Shown here piece after piece: positions 1 to 11,900 of a stretch of DNA of 64,000 bases. The notes under the pieces are model-generated. The model was not told the DNA's origin. It saw only the letters and a list, made by a program, of their open reading frames with translations, and ran no database searches. A program made the translations under genes and the position numbers. Source of the stretch: Streptoverticillium olivoreticuli subsp. olivoreticuli (GTDB taxonomy: Bacteria > Actinomycetota > Actinomycetes > Streptomycetales > Streptomycetaceae); NCBI RefSeq assembly GCF_003391135.1, contig NZ_CP031455.1:7219501-7283500 (forward strand). The letters run 5' to 3'. The number at the start of each line of letters is the position of its first letter. The stretch's first letter is position 1.

Positions 1-2886
1 GCGGGCCGGCGGGTCGAGCTGCCGACCTACGCCTTCCAGCGGCAGCCCTTCTGGCTGCAGGCCGGTTCGGCCGGCGGCGACGCCTCCTCGATCGGCCTGC
101 ACGCGGCCGGCCACCCGCTGCTCGGCGCGGCCCTGGAGCTGCCCGACTCGGACGGCGTCGCCTTCACCGGGCGACTGTCGCTGGCGACGCACGGCTGGCT
201 GGCCGACCACGCCGTCATGGGCGCGGTGCTGCTGCCCGGCACCGCCTTCGTGGAGCTGGCGCTCCGCGCGGGCGAACACGTCGGCTGCGACCTGCTCGAC
301 GAGCTCACCCTCGAGGCCCCGCTGATCCTGCCCGAACAGGGCGGCGTACAGCTCCGGTTGTCGCTCGCCGCGCCCGACGAGGCGGGACGGCGCGCGCTGA
401 CGCTGCACTCCCGCGCGGAGAGCGCCGCCTCCGACGAGCCGTGGCTGCGGCACGCCACCGGCACGCTGGCGACGGGCGGCGAACACCCGCCCGCGTCCGA
501 GCCGAGCGCCTGGCCGCCGGCCGACGCGGAGCCGGTCGCGACCGACGGTCTCTACGAGGGCATGGCGGACTCCGGCTTCGGCTACGGCCCGGTGTTCCAG
601 GGCCTCACGGCCGCCTGGAAGCGCGGCGACGAGGTCTTCGCGGAGGTGCGGCTGCCCGAGGAGGCAGGCGCCGACGCCAAGGCATTCGGGCTGCACCCCG
701 CCCTGCTCGACGCCGCGCTGCACGCCCTCGGGCTGGCCGCCGCCGAGTCCGGCGGCGGTCAGGGCAGGGTGCCGTTCTCCTGGACCGGCGTCTCGCTGCA
801 CGCCGTGGGCGCCTCCGCGCTGCGGGTGCGGATCTCCCCGGCAGGCAACGGCTCCGTCTCCCTGGAGCTCGCCGATGTGACGGGCGCCCCGGTGGCCTCG
901 GTGGAGGGCCTGGCGCTGCGTACGGTGGCGCCGGAGCAGCTCGGCGCCGACGGCGCGGGCGGCGCGGTCAAGGACGCGCTGTTCCGGGTGGAGTGGGCGC
1001 CCGTCCACGCCGCGTCGGCCGGAGCGGTCCCCGCCGGCCGGTGGGCTGCCGTGGGCTCCGACGCGCTCGGGCTCACCGCCCATCCGGACCTGGCCGCGCT
1101 GGCGGCCGCGATCGAGTCGGGCGACGAGGCGCCGGAGTACGTGTTCTTCGTGCCGGGCGCACGTCCCTCGGAGCAGGGCACGGACGTCGTCACCTCGGTG
1201 CACCGGGTCTCCGCCGATGTGCTGGACGTGGTGCAGGGCTGGCTGGCCGACGAGCGGTTCGCCGCCGCCCGGCTGGTCGTCCTGACCTCCCGCTCGGTGA
1301 TCGCCGCCGACGGCGATCAGATGACGCACGTGTCGAGCGCCGCGGCCCTGGGCCTGGTGCGCACCGCCCAGCAGGAGAACCCGGACCGCATCGTCCTCGT
1401 GGACATCGACGGGCGCGGCGAGTTGCAGACGAACGTGGCCGCCGCGCTGGCCGCGGGCGAGCCGCAGGTGGCCGTCCGCGACGGTGCGGTCCTGGCGCCG
1501 CGCCTGGCGCGTACGGCGCCTGCGGCATCCGAGACAGGGGCCGCGTCCTGGGACGCCGACGGCACGGTGCTCGTCACCGGCGCCACCGGCATGCTGGGCG
1601 GCCTGGTGGCCAGGCATCTGGTGGCCGAACACGGCGTACGGCACCTGCTGCTGGTCGGCCGCCGCGGTCAGGACGCCCCGGGCGCGCTCGAACTCGGCGA
1701 CGAACTGGCCCGGTCGGGCGCGACCGTCACCTGGGCGGCCTGCGATGTGGCCGACCGGGAGGCACTGGCCGCCGTGCTCGCCACGGTGCCGGCCGACCGC
1801 CCGCTGACCGGCGTCGTGCACACCGCCGGTGTGCTCGACGACGGCGTGATCGGTTCGCTGACGCCGGAGCGCCTGGCGCACGTCTTCCGTCCGAAGGTGG
1901 ACGCGGCGTGGAACCTGCACGAGCTGACGCGCGGTCTCGACCTCTCGGCGTTCGTGCTCTTCTCCTCCGCCGCCGGTGTCTTCGGCGGCGCGGGCCAGGG
2001 CAACTACGCCGCGGCCAACTCCTTCCTGGACGCGCTGGCACAGTGGCGCAGGGAGAACGGCCTGCCCGCCACCTCGCTCGCCTGGGGCCTGTGGGCCGAG
2101 GGCGGCATGGGCGGCGAGCTGGACGAGACGGAGATCGCCCGGATCCGGCGCGGTGGCGTCGTGGCCATCACCGCCGAACGGGGCCTGGAGCTCTTCGACG
2201 CGTCCGTCCGTACGGACGAGGCGTCGCTGGTACCGATGCCGCTGGACCTGGCCGCGCTGCGCGCCCAGGCGGGCGCCGGAATGCTGCCGCCGCTCTTCCG
2301 CGGCCTGGTCCGGACGCCGGTGCGGCGCGCCGCCGAGTCCGCGGCGGCCACGGCCTCCGGGGCCGAGGCGCTGCTGCAGCGGCTCGCCGCGCTGACCGTG
2401 CCGGAGCGGGAGGAGGCGCTGGTCGAGCTGGTCTGCGCGCAGGTGGCGGCCGTGCTCGGCTACCCGGGCCCCGAGGCGGTCGACCCGGCACGCTCGTTCA
2501 GCGAGGTCGGCTTCGACTCGCTCACCGCGGTCGAGCTGCGCAACCGGCTCGGCTCGGCCACCGGCGTACGGCTCCCGGCCACGCTGATCTTCGACTACCC
2601 GACACCCGAAGCCCTGGTCCGGTTCCTGAGCGGCGAGCTCGTGCCGGACGACGCGAACGCGGTGACCCCGCTGCTCGCCGAGCTCGACCGGCTGGACGCG
2701 TCCCTCAGCGGGGCCGCCCCGGACGACGAGGGCCGGACCAGGATCACCGCCCGGCTCCAGGCCCTGCTGGCCAAGTGGAGCGACGACAGAGCACCGGAGG
2801 ACGGCGCCGACGCCACAGACGAGATCGAATCGGCGACGGACGACGACCTCTTCGAGTTCATCGGCAAGGAATTCGGGATCTCCTGA
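1..2886 (+). CDS. Type I modular PKS, 3' part (post-AT linker-DH-KR-ACP-C-terminal docking)
   Basis: The frame is open from base 1, so this is the 3' end of a larger PKS gene; the first residues (VELPTYAFQ) are the post-AT linker and the KS and AT lie outside the window. The dehydratase spans about residues 35-310, with catalytic His near 70 in HAVMG and Asp near 237 in HPALLD, both intact. The ketoreductase starts near 521 (GTVLVTGATG), carries the LDD motif of B-type KRs and has Tyr near 669. The ACP Ser is near 840 in GFDSL. The acidic tail ending EFIGKEFGIS is a typical C-terminal docking domain, and it faces a matching N-terminal helix on the next protein 81 bp downstream. The module should therefore leave a trans double bond. 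Its extender unit cannot be read because the AT is missing. Confidence 0.95.
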   Translation, partial: AGRRVELPTYAFQRQPFWLQAGSAGGDASSIGLHAAGHPLLGAALELPDSDGVAFTGRLSLATHGWLADHAVMGAVLLPGTAFVELALRAGEHVGCDLLDELTLEAPLILPEQGGVQLRLSLAAPDEAGRRALTLHSRAESAASDEPWLRHATGTLATGGEHPPASEPSAWPPADAEPVATDGLYEGMADSGFGYGPVFQGLTAAWKRGDEVFAEVRLPEEAGADAKAFGLHPALLDAALHALGLAAAESGGGQGRVPFSWTGVSLHAVGASALRVRISPAGNGSVSLELADVTGAPVASVEGLALRTVAPEQLGADGAGGAVKDALFRVEWAPVHAASAGAVPAGRWAAVGSDALGLTAHPDLAALAAAIESGDEAPEYVFFVPGARPSEQGTDVVTSVHRVSADVLDVVQGWLADERFAAARLVVLTSRSVIAADGDQMTHVSSAAALGLVRTAQQENPDRIVLVDIDGRGELQTNVAAALAAGEPQVAVRDGAVLAPRLARTAPAASETGAASWDADGTVLVTGATGMLGGLVARHLVAEHGVRHLLLVGRRGQDAPGALELGDELARSGATVTWAACDVADREALAAVLATVPADRPLTGVVHTAGVLDDGVIGSLTPERLAHVFRPKVDAAWNLHELTRGLDLSAFVLFSSAAGVFGGAGQGNYAAANSFLDALAQWRRENGLPATSLAWGLWAEGGMGGELDETEIARIRRGGVVAITAERGLELFDASVRTDEASLVPMPLDLAALRAQAGAGMLPPLFRGLVRTPVRRAAESAAATASGAEALLQRLAALTVPEREEALVELVCAQVAAVLGYPGPEAVDPARSFSEVGFDSLTAVELRNRLGSATGVRLPATLIFDYPTPEALVRFLSGELVPDDANAVTPLLAELDRLDASLSGAAPDDEGRTRITARLQALLAKWSDDRAPEDGADATDEIESATDDDLFEFIGKEFGIS

Positions 2887-2967
2887 CTGTGACCGTGACC
2901 GATACGGCGACCGCGAACGGCCTGACCGGCCCCGACCTTCTGGATTCCTCGAAGGGGAACGCACGAA

Positions 2968-5900
2968 ATGAATGAGGAAAAGCTCCGTTACTTCCTGAAG
3001 CGGGTGACGGCCGACCTGCACGAGACCCGCCGCCGCCTGCAGGAGGTGGAGTCGGAGAACCAGGAGCCGATCGCGATCGTCGGCATGAGCTGCCGCTATC
3101 CGGGCGGCATCCAGTCGCCCGAGGACCTGTGGCGGCTGGTGTCCGAGGGCGGGGACGGGATCTCCGAATTCCCCACCGACCGCGGCTGGGACATCGAGCG
3201 GCTCTTCGACGCCGACCCGGACGGTGCGGGCACCAGCTACGTCCGGGAGGGCGGATTCCTCCACGACGCCAACTATTTCGACCCGGCTTTCTTCGGGATC
3301 AACCCGCGTGAGGCCCTCGCCATGGACCCCCAGCAGCGACTGCTGCTGGAGACCACCTGGGAGGTCTTCGAGCGGGCCGGGATCGACGCGACGACGGTCC
3401 GCGGCAGCCGGACCGGTGTCTTCGCCGGCGTGATGTACCACGACTACGCCTCGCGGCTGCGCGCGGTGCCGCCGGGTGTCGAGGGCTACCTCGGGACCGG
3501 CGGATCCAGCTCCATCGCCTCCGGCCGCGTGGCGTACACCTTCGGCCTTGAGGGCCCGGCGGTCACCGTCGACACGGCCTGCTCGTCCTCGCTGGTGACC
3601 CTGCACATGGCCATGCAGGCGCTGCGCAACGGCGAGTGCACCCTGGCACTGGCCGGCGGTGTCACGGTGATGTCCACCCCCGGCACCTTCACCGAGTTCA
3701 GCAAGCAGCGGGGACTGTCCTTCGACGGCCGCTGCAAGTCGTTCGCGGCGGCCGCCGACGGCACCGGCTGGTCCGAGGGCGCCGGCATGCTGCTGGTGGA
3801 GAAGCTCTCGGACGCCCGCAGGAACGGCCACAAGGTGCTGGCCGTCGTCCGCGGCTCGGCGATCAACCAGGACGGCGCGAGCAACGGCCTGACGGCCCCC
3901 AACGGCCCGTCGCAGCAGCGCGTCATCCGCCAGGCGCTGGCCAGCGCGCGGCTGACGTCCGACCAGATCGACGTCGTCGAGGCGCACGGCACGGGTACGA
4001 AGCTGGGCGACCCGATCGAGGCGCAGGCGCTGCTGGCCACCTACGGCCAGGAGCGCGGGGAGGGGCAGCCGCTGCTGCTGGGCTCCGTCAAGTCCAACAT
4101 CGGCCACACCCAGGCCGCCGCCGGCGTCGCCGGCATCATCAAGCTGGTCAAGGCCATCGAGCACGGCACGGTGCCCAAGTCCCTGCACATCGACGAGCCC
4201 AGCCCGCACATCGACTGGGCCGCGGGCGCCGTCTCGCTGCTGACCGAGTCCCGGCCGTGGCCGGAGACCGGCCGGCCGCGCCGCGCCGCCGTGTCCTCCT
4301 TCGGCATCAGCGGCACCAACGCCCACCTGATCATCGAGCAGGCCCCGGTGGCGGAGGCGGTGACGGACGAGGGCGACGACGTCCCGGAGACCGCGGAGGC
4401 CGTGGCGAACACGGTCCTGCCGCTGCTGCCCTGGGTGCTGTCGGGCAAGGGCGAGGACGCGCTGCGCGCCCAGGCCGCCCGGCTGCACGCCCATGTCACC
4501 GACCGCCCCGAGCTGGACGCGCCCTCCGTCGGCCGCTCCCTGGCCACCACCCGCAGCGCGCTGGAGAACCGGGCGGCGGTGATCGCCACGGACCGCCGGG
4601 AGTTCCTGGACCGGCTGGCCGCACTGGCCGCCGGCGAGCCCGCCGCCGGACTGGTCCAGGGCACCGGAGGCCGGGGCAAGACGGCGTTCCTGTTCACCGG
4701 CCAGGGCAGCCAGCGGCTGGGCATGGGCCGTGAGCTGTACGGGACGTACCCGGTCTTCGCGGCGGCGCTGGACGAGGTCTGCGCCGCGCTGGACCCGCGC
4801 CTGGAACGGCCGTTGAAGGACGTGCTGTTCGGTGCCGACAAGGACGAGCTGGACCGGACCGGTTTCACCCAGCCCGCCCTCTTCGCGGTCGAGGTGGCGC
4901 TCTTCCGCCTCGTGGAGTCCTGGGGCCTGAAGGCCGACTTCCTCTCCGGTCACTCCATCGGCGAACTGGCCGCCGCGCACGCCGCTGGCGTGCTCTCGCT
5001 CGACGACGCGGCCCTGCTCGTGGCCGCGCGCGGCCGGCTGATGCAGCGGCTCCCGGCCGGCGGCGCCATGATCGCCGTCCAGGCGTCCGAGGACGAGGTG
5101 CTGCCGCTGCTGACCGAGGGCGTGAGCATCGCCGCCCTCAACGGCCCGCAGTCGGTGGTGATCGCGGGCGACGAGGACGCGGCGCTCACGATCGCCGCCG
5201 CTTTCGAGGCGCAGGGCCGCAAGACCAAGCGCCTCACCGTCAGCCACGCCTTCCACTCGCCCCGCATGGACGCGATGCTGGACGCCTTCCGCAAGGTCGC
5301 GGAGCGGCTGACGTACGAGACCCCCAAGATCCCCGTCGTCTCCGGCCTCACCGGCGCCGTCGTGCCCTCGGCCGAGATCACGAGCCCGGACTTCTGGGTG
5401 CGGCACGTCCGGGAGTCGGTCCGTTTCCTGGACGCCGTGCGGACGTTGGAGGCGCAGGGCGTCACCACCTTCGTGGAGCTGGGCCCGGACGGTGTGCTCA
5501 CCGCGATGGCGCAGGACTGCGTCACCGGCGACGGGCTGTCCTTCGTCTCCGCCCTGCGCGCCGACCGCCCCGAGGCCGAGGCCGTGACCACCGCCCTCGC
5601 CACCCTGCACGTCGGCGGTGTGGTGGTGGACTGGGAGGCGTACTACGCCGGCACGGGCGCGGAGCTCGTGGAGCTGCCCACCTACGCCTTCCAGCGCGAG
5701 CACTACTGGCTGGACGCCGGCACGGCCTACGCGGACATCAGCTCGGCCGGGCTCGGCGGCGCCGACCACCCGCTGCTCGGCGCCGCCGTGTCGCTGGCCG
5801 ACGCCGACGGCTTCCTGTTCACCGGGCGGCTGTCGCTGGAGACCCACCCGTGGCTGGCCGACCACGCCGTCATGGGCTCGGTGCTGCTGCCCGGCACCGC

Positions 5901-8900
5901 CTTCGTGGAGCTGGCCGTCCGGGCCGGCGAGCGGGCCGGCTGCGACCTGGTCGAGGAACTCACCCTCGAGGCCCCGCTGATCCTGCCCGAGCAGGGCGGG
6001 GTGGCCCTGCAGATCGCCGTGGGCGCGGAGGACACCACCGGGCGCCGCCCGGTGGCCTTCCACTCCCGCGCCGACAGCGCCCCCGACGACGAGCCGTGGC
6101 TGCGGCACGCCACCGGCACCCTGGCGGCGGGCGACGGCCACCCGGCGGCGTTCGACCTGAGCGCGTGGCCGCCCGCGGGCGCCGAGCCGATCGAGGTCGC
6201 GGGCCTGTACGAGGGCCTGGCCGGAGCCGGCTTCGGCTACGGCCCGGCCTTCCAGGGGCTGCGGGCCGCCTGGCGGCGGGCCGGAGAGATCTTCGCCGAG
6301 GTGGCGCTGCCGGAGGGCGTCGAGCCGGGCGCCGGTCTCTTCGGCGTGCACCCGGCACTGCTGGACGCCGTGCTGCACGGCATCGGGCTCGGCGACCTGG
6401 TCGAGAGCACCGGCCAGGGCCAACTGCCCTTCTCCTGGAGCGGCGTGTCCGTCCACTCGGTCGGCGCGGACGCCGTGCGCGTCCGGCTCTCCGCCGCCGG
6501 GAACGGCACGGTGGCGCTGGAGCTCGCCGATGTGACGGGCGCCCCGGTGGCCTCGGTGGCGCGCCTGGCGCTCCGCTCGGTCGCCCCGGAGCAGCTGACC
6601 GCCGGTGGTACGGGCGGCGGGGTCAAGGACGCGCTGTTCCGGGTGGACTGGACGGACGTCCCGGCCGGTACGGCCGAGGCGGGCCGATGGGCGCTGCTCG
6701 GGACGGACGTCCTCGGCCTGGGAACCGTCGCCGAGACCACCGCGTACGAGAACCTGGCGGCGCTGGCGAAGTCGCCGGCGTCCGGCGAGGCCCCGGAGTT
6801 CGTCCTCGTCCCGTCGATCGCCACCGACGTCGAGGACGTCGCCGGCGCGGCACACCGGGCCACGGCCGCATTCCTGGCACTGCTCCAGGAATGGCTGGGC
6901 GACGAGCGGTTCGCCGACTCCCGGCTGGTGGTGCTGACATCGGGTGCGGTGGCGGCCGCCCCGGGCGAGCCGGTGTCCGACCTGGTCGGCGCCACGGTCC
7001 GGGGTCTGGCGCGCTCCGCGCAGTCGGAGAACCCGGGGCGCCTCGTGCTCGTGGACGTCGACGGCCACCCCGACTCGCTGCGCGCCCTGCCCGCCGTGCT
7101 GCACTGCGACGAGCAGGAGATCGCCGTACGCGAGGGCGTCCTGAAGGCACCGCGCCTCGGCCGGGCCGCCGTCGGCGCGGCGGACGCCGTCCGGGACCCG
7201 GCCGGTACGGTGCTGGTCACCGGTGCGAGCGGCTCGCTGGGCGGGCTGGTGGCCCGGCACCTGGTGACCGAGCACGGCGTACGCCACCTGCTGCTGGTGA
7301 GCCGCAGGGGCGGAGACGCCCCCGGCGCCGCCGAACTGGCCGATGAACTCGGCGAGTTGGGTGCGGGAGTGACGTGGGCGGCGTGCGACGTGGCCGACCG
7401 GGACGCGCTGGCCGCCGTGATCTCCGCGGTACCGGCGGAGCGTCCGCTGACCGGCGTCGTGCACACCGCAGGTGTGCTGGACGACGGCGTCCTCGGCTCG
7501 CTCACCCCGGAGCGCCTCGCACGCGTGCTGCGCCCGAAGGTGGACGCGGCCTGGAACCTGCACGAGCTGACGCGCGAGCTGGACCTGTCCGACTTCGTGC
7601 TCTTCTCGTCGGCCGCCGGTGTCTTCGGCGGCGCCGGGCAGGGCAACTACGCCGCCGCCAACGCCTTCCTGGACGCCCTCGCCCAGCACCGCAAGGCACT
7701 GGGCCTGGCCGCCTCCTCCCTCGCGTGGGGGCTGTGGGCCGAGTCCGGCGGCATGGGCGGGGGACTGGACGAGGCGGAGGCCGGCCGACTGCGGCGCGGT
7801 GGCATCGTGGCCATCACCGCCGCGCACGGCCTGGAGCTCCTCGACGCGTCCGCCCGCACGGACGAGGCGCTGCTGGTGCCCATGCCACTGGACCTGGCCG
7901 CGCTGCGCGCCCAGGCGAGCGTCGGCATGCTGCCGCCGCTCTTCCGCGGCCTGGTCCGGGTGCCCCCGCGACGCGCGGCCCAGGCCGCGGCGGCCAACGC
8001 CTCCGGCACGCTGGGGCAGCGGCTGGCCGGCCTCGCCGAGGCCGAGGCGGAACGCGTCGTGCTGGAGCTGGTCCGCACCCATATAGCGGCCGTGCTCGGC
8101 CACTCCGGGCCCGAGTCGGTCGACCCGGCACGCTCGTTCAGCGAGGTCGGCTTCGACTCGCTCACCGCGGTCGAGCTGCGCAACCAGCTCGGTGCGGCCA
8201 CCGGCGTACGGCTCCCCGCGACGCTGATCTTCGACTACCCGACGCCCGTCGCGCTCGCGGAGTTCCTGCGCGGCGAGGCCCAGGGCGGCCGGGCCGCCGC
8301 GTCCGCCGCACCCGCCGCCTCCACGGCGGCCGACGACGAGCCCATCGCCATCGTCGCGATGAGCTGCCGCTACCCCGGCGACGTGCGGACCCCCGAGGAC
8401 CTGTGGACGCTGGTCACCGAGGGCCGTGACGCCATCTCCGACATGCCCGCCGACCGCGGCTGGGACATCGAGGGGCTGTACGCCGACGACCCCGACCAGC
8501 CCGGCGCGAGCTACGCCCGCAACGGCGGCTTCCTGCACGACGCCCACCACTTCGACCCGGCGTTCTTCGGCATCTCGCCGCGCGAGGCCCTCGCCATGGA
8601 CCCCCAGCAGCGACTGCTGCTGGAGACCTCCTGGGAGGCGTTCGAGCGGGCCGGGATCGACCCGGCCACGGTGCGCGGCAGCCGGACCGGCGTCTACACC
8701 GGCGTCATGTACAACGACTACGGCACGCTGCTGCACCGTGCGCCCGACGGCCTCGAGGGCTACATGGGCACCGCCAGCTCCGGCTCCGTCGCCTCCGGCC
8801 GCGTCTCGTACACCTTCGGTCTGGAGGGCCCGGCGGTCACCGTCGACACGGCCTGCTCGTCCTCGCTGGTGACCCTGCACATGGCCGTGCAGGCACTGCG

Positions 8901-11900
8901 AAGCGGCGAGTGCTCCCTCGCCCTGGCCGGCGGTGTGACCGTGATGGCCACCCCCGGCACCTTCGTGGCCTTCAGCAAGCAGCGCGGCCTGGCCACCGAC
9001 GGCCGCTGCAAGCCCTTCGCGGCGGCCGCCGACGGCACCGCCTGGGGCGAGGGCGTCGGCATGCTGCTCGTGGAGCGGCTCTCCGACGCGCGTAGGAACG
9101 GCCACCCGGTCCTCGCCATCGTCCGGGGCAGCGCGATCAACCAGGACGGCGCGAGCAACGGTCTGACGGCGCCGAACGGCCCGTCCCAGCAGCGCGTCAT
9201 CCGGCAGGCCCTGGCCAATGCCCGGCTGACCACGGCCGATGTCGACGTCGTCGAGGCGCACGGCACCGGTACGACGCTGGGCGACCCGATCGAGGCGCAG
9301 GCCCTGCTGGCCACCTACGGCCAGGACCGCCCCGAGGAAACCCCGCTCTGGCTGGGTTCGGTGAAGTCCAACTTCGGCCACACCCAGGCCGCCGCCGGTG
9401 TCGCGGGCATCATCAAGATGGTCAAGGCCCTTGAGCACGGCGTGCTGCCCAGGACCCTCCACGTCGACGAGCCCTCGCCGCACGTCGACTGGTCGGCCGG
9501 CGCGGTCTCGCTGCTGACCGAGGAGACGGCCTGGCCGGAGAGCGGCCGGCCGCGCCGCGCCGCGGTGTCCTCCTTCGGCATCAGCGGCACCAACGCCCAC
9601 ACCATCCTGGAGCAGGCCCCGGCCGAGAAGCCGGCCGTCGCCGAGGAACGGGCGGCGAAGCCGGGCGTGCTGCCCTGGGTGCTCTCGGGCAGGACCGAGG
9701 CCGCGCTGCGGGCGACGGCACAGAAGCTGCTCGCGGCGCTGGAGACCGACCCGGAGCTGCGCCCGGTGGACGTCGGCTACTCCCTGGCCACCACCCGCGC
9801 GGTGCACGACGAGCGCGCGCTGCTGGTGGGGGAGGACCGGGACGGCTTCGTACGCGCCCTGTCCGCCCTGGCCGCCGGCCAGGCCCTGCCGAACCTCGTC
9901 CAGGGGACCGGCACGGCGGGCAAGACCGCCTTCGTCTTCCCCGGCCAGGGCTCGCAGTGGGTGGGCATGGCGGTCGGACTGCTGGACGCCTCCCCGGTGT
10001 TCGCCGCCCGCATCGCCGAGTGCGCCGCCGCGCTGGCGGAGTTCGCCGACTGGTCGTTGGTGGATGTCCTGCGTGGTGTGGAAGGCGCCCCTTCGCTGGA
10101 GCGGGTGGATGTCGTCCAGCCGGTGTTGTTCGCGGTGATGGTGTCGCTTGCGGAGTTGTGGCGTTCGATGGGTGTTGAGCCGTCGGCTGTGGTCGGTCAT
10201 TCGCAGGGTGAGATCGCGGCCGCGTGTGTGGCGGGGATTCTCTCCCTTCAGGACGCTGCCCGTGTGGTCGCGTTGCGGAGTCAGGCGATTGGCCGGGTGC
10301 TGGCGGGCAAGGGCGGCATGGTGTCCGTGGCGCTGCCGGTCAGTGATGTCCGTGAGCGGATCGCCGCGTGGGGCGAGTCCCGCATTTCGGTGGCGGCCGT
10401 CAACGGCCCCTCCTCCGTCGTGGTTTCCGGTGAGCCCGAGGCGCTCGATGAGCTGATCGCCTCCTGTGAGGCGGATGAGGTGCGGGCGCGTAAGGTCCCG
10501 GTGGACTACGCCTCGCACTCCGCCCAGGTCGAGCTGCTCCGCGACGAACTCCTGGAGCTGCTGGCCCCCGTACAGCCGAAGGCGGCCGAGGTGCCGTTCC
10601 TGTCCACCGTGACCGGTGAATGGGTCAAGGGTCCGGAGCTGGACGCGGAGTACTGGTTCACCAACCTCCGCCAGACCGTCGAACTCGAAGGCGCTGTCCG
10701 CCGCCTCCTCGACGAGGGCTTCGCGGCCTTCATCGAGTCCAGCGCGCACCCTGTGCTCGCCATGGGCGTGCAGGAGACCGCCGAGAACGTCGGCCGTGAG
10801 GCCATCGCCATCGGATCGCTGCGCCGTGACGAGGGCGGCCTTGACCGCTTCTTCACCTCGCTGGGCGATGCGTGGACGCGCGGCGTGAGCGTCGACTGGG
10901 ACGCGGTGTACGCCGGGACCGGTGCCCGGCGCGTCGAGCTGCCGACCTACGCCTTCCAGCACGAGCGCTTCTGGATCGAGGTCCCGGCCTCGGTGGGCGA
11001 CGTCGCCTCCGCGGGACTCGGCGCCGCCGGGCACCCGCTGCTGGGCGCGGCGATCGAACTGCCGGACTCGGACGGCGTCCTGCTCACCGGGCGGCTCTCC
11101 CTCCAGACCCACCCCTGGCTGGCCGACCACGCCGTCGCGGGCACCGTGCTGGTGCCGGGCACGGCCTTCGTCGAGCTGGCGGTGCGCTCCGGCGACCAGG
11201 TCGGCTGCGACCTGCTGGAGGAGCTGACCCTGGAGGAGCCGCTGATCCTGCCCGAGCGGGGCGGGGTGCAGCTGCGGCTGACCGTCGGCGAGGCCGACAG
11301 CAACGGCCGCCGGACGCTGGAGATCCACTCCCGGCCGGAGCGGCCGGCGGGCGAGGACCGGCCGGACCAGCCGTGGAGCCGCAACGCCTCCGGCGTGCTC
11401 GCGGCAGGCCGGGCGGCGGCCGAGGAGCTGTCGGTCTGGCCCCCGGCGGACGCCGTGCCGGTCGACGTATCGGATCTGTACGAGCGGTTCACGGCCGGCG
11501 GGTTCGGCTACGGCCCGGCGTTCCAGGGGCTGCGGGCCGCCTGGCGGCGCGGCGACGAGGTCTTCGCCGAGCTGCGGCTGCCCGAGAAGCAGCGCTCGGA
11601 CGCCGCCCTGTTCGGGCTGCATCCGGCGCTGCTGGACGCCGCTCTGCACGGCGTGGCGCTCGGCGACTTCCTCGGTACGGAAGACGGCATCCGGCTCCCG
11701 TTCTCCTGGAGCGGCGTCACCCTGCACGCTGCGGGCGCTCCGGCGCTGCGGGTGCGCATCGCCCCGGCCGGGCCGGACGCGATCGCCCTGACGGTGGCCG
11801 ACGAGGCCGGCGGCCCGGTCGCGACAGTGGACTCCCTGGTCCTGCGTCGCGTCGCGCCCGAGCAGCTGCGCGCGGCCCGTGTCGCCTACCACGACTCGCT

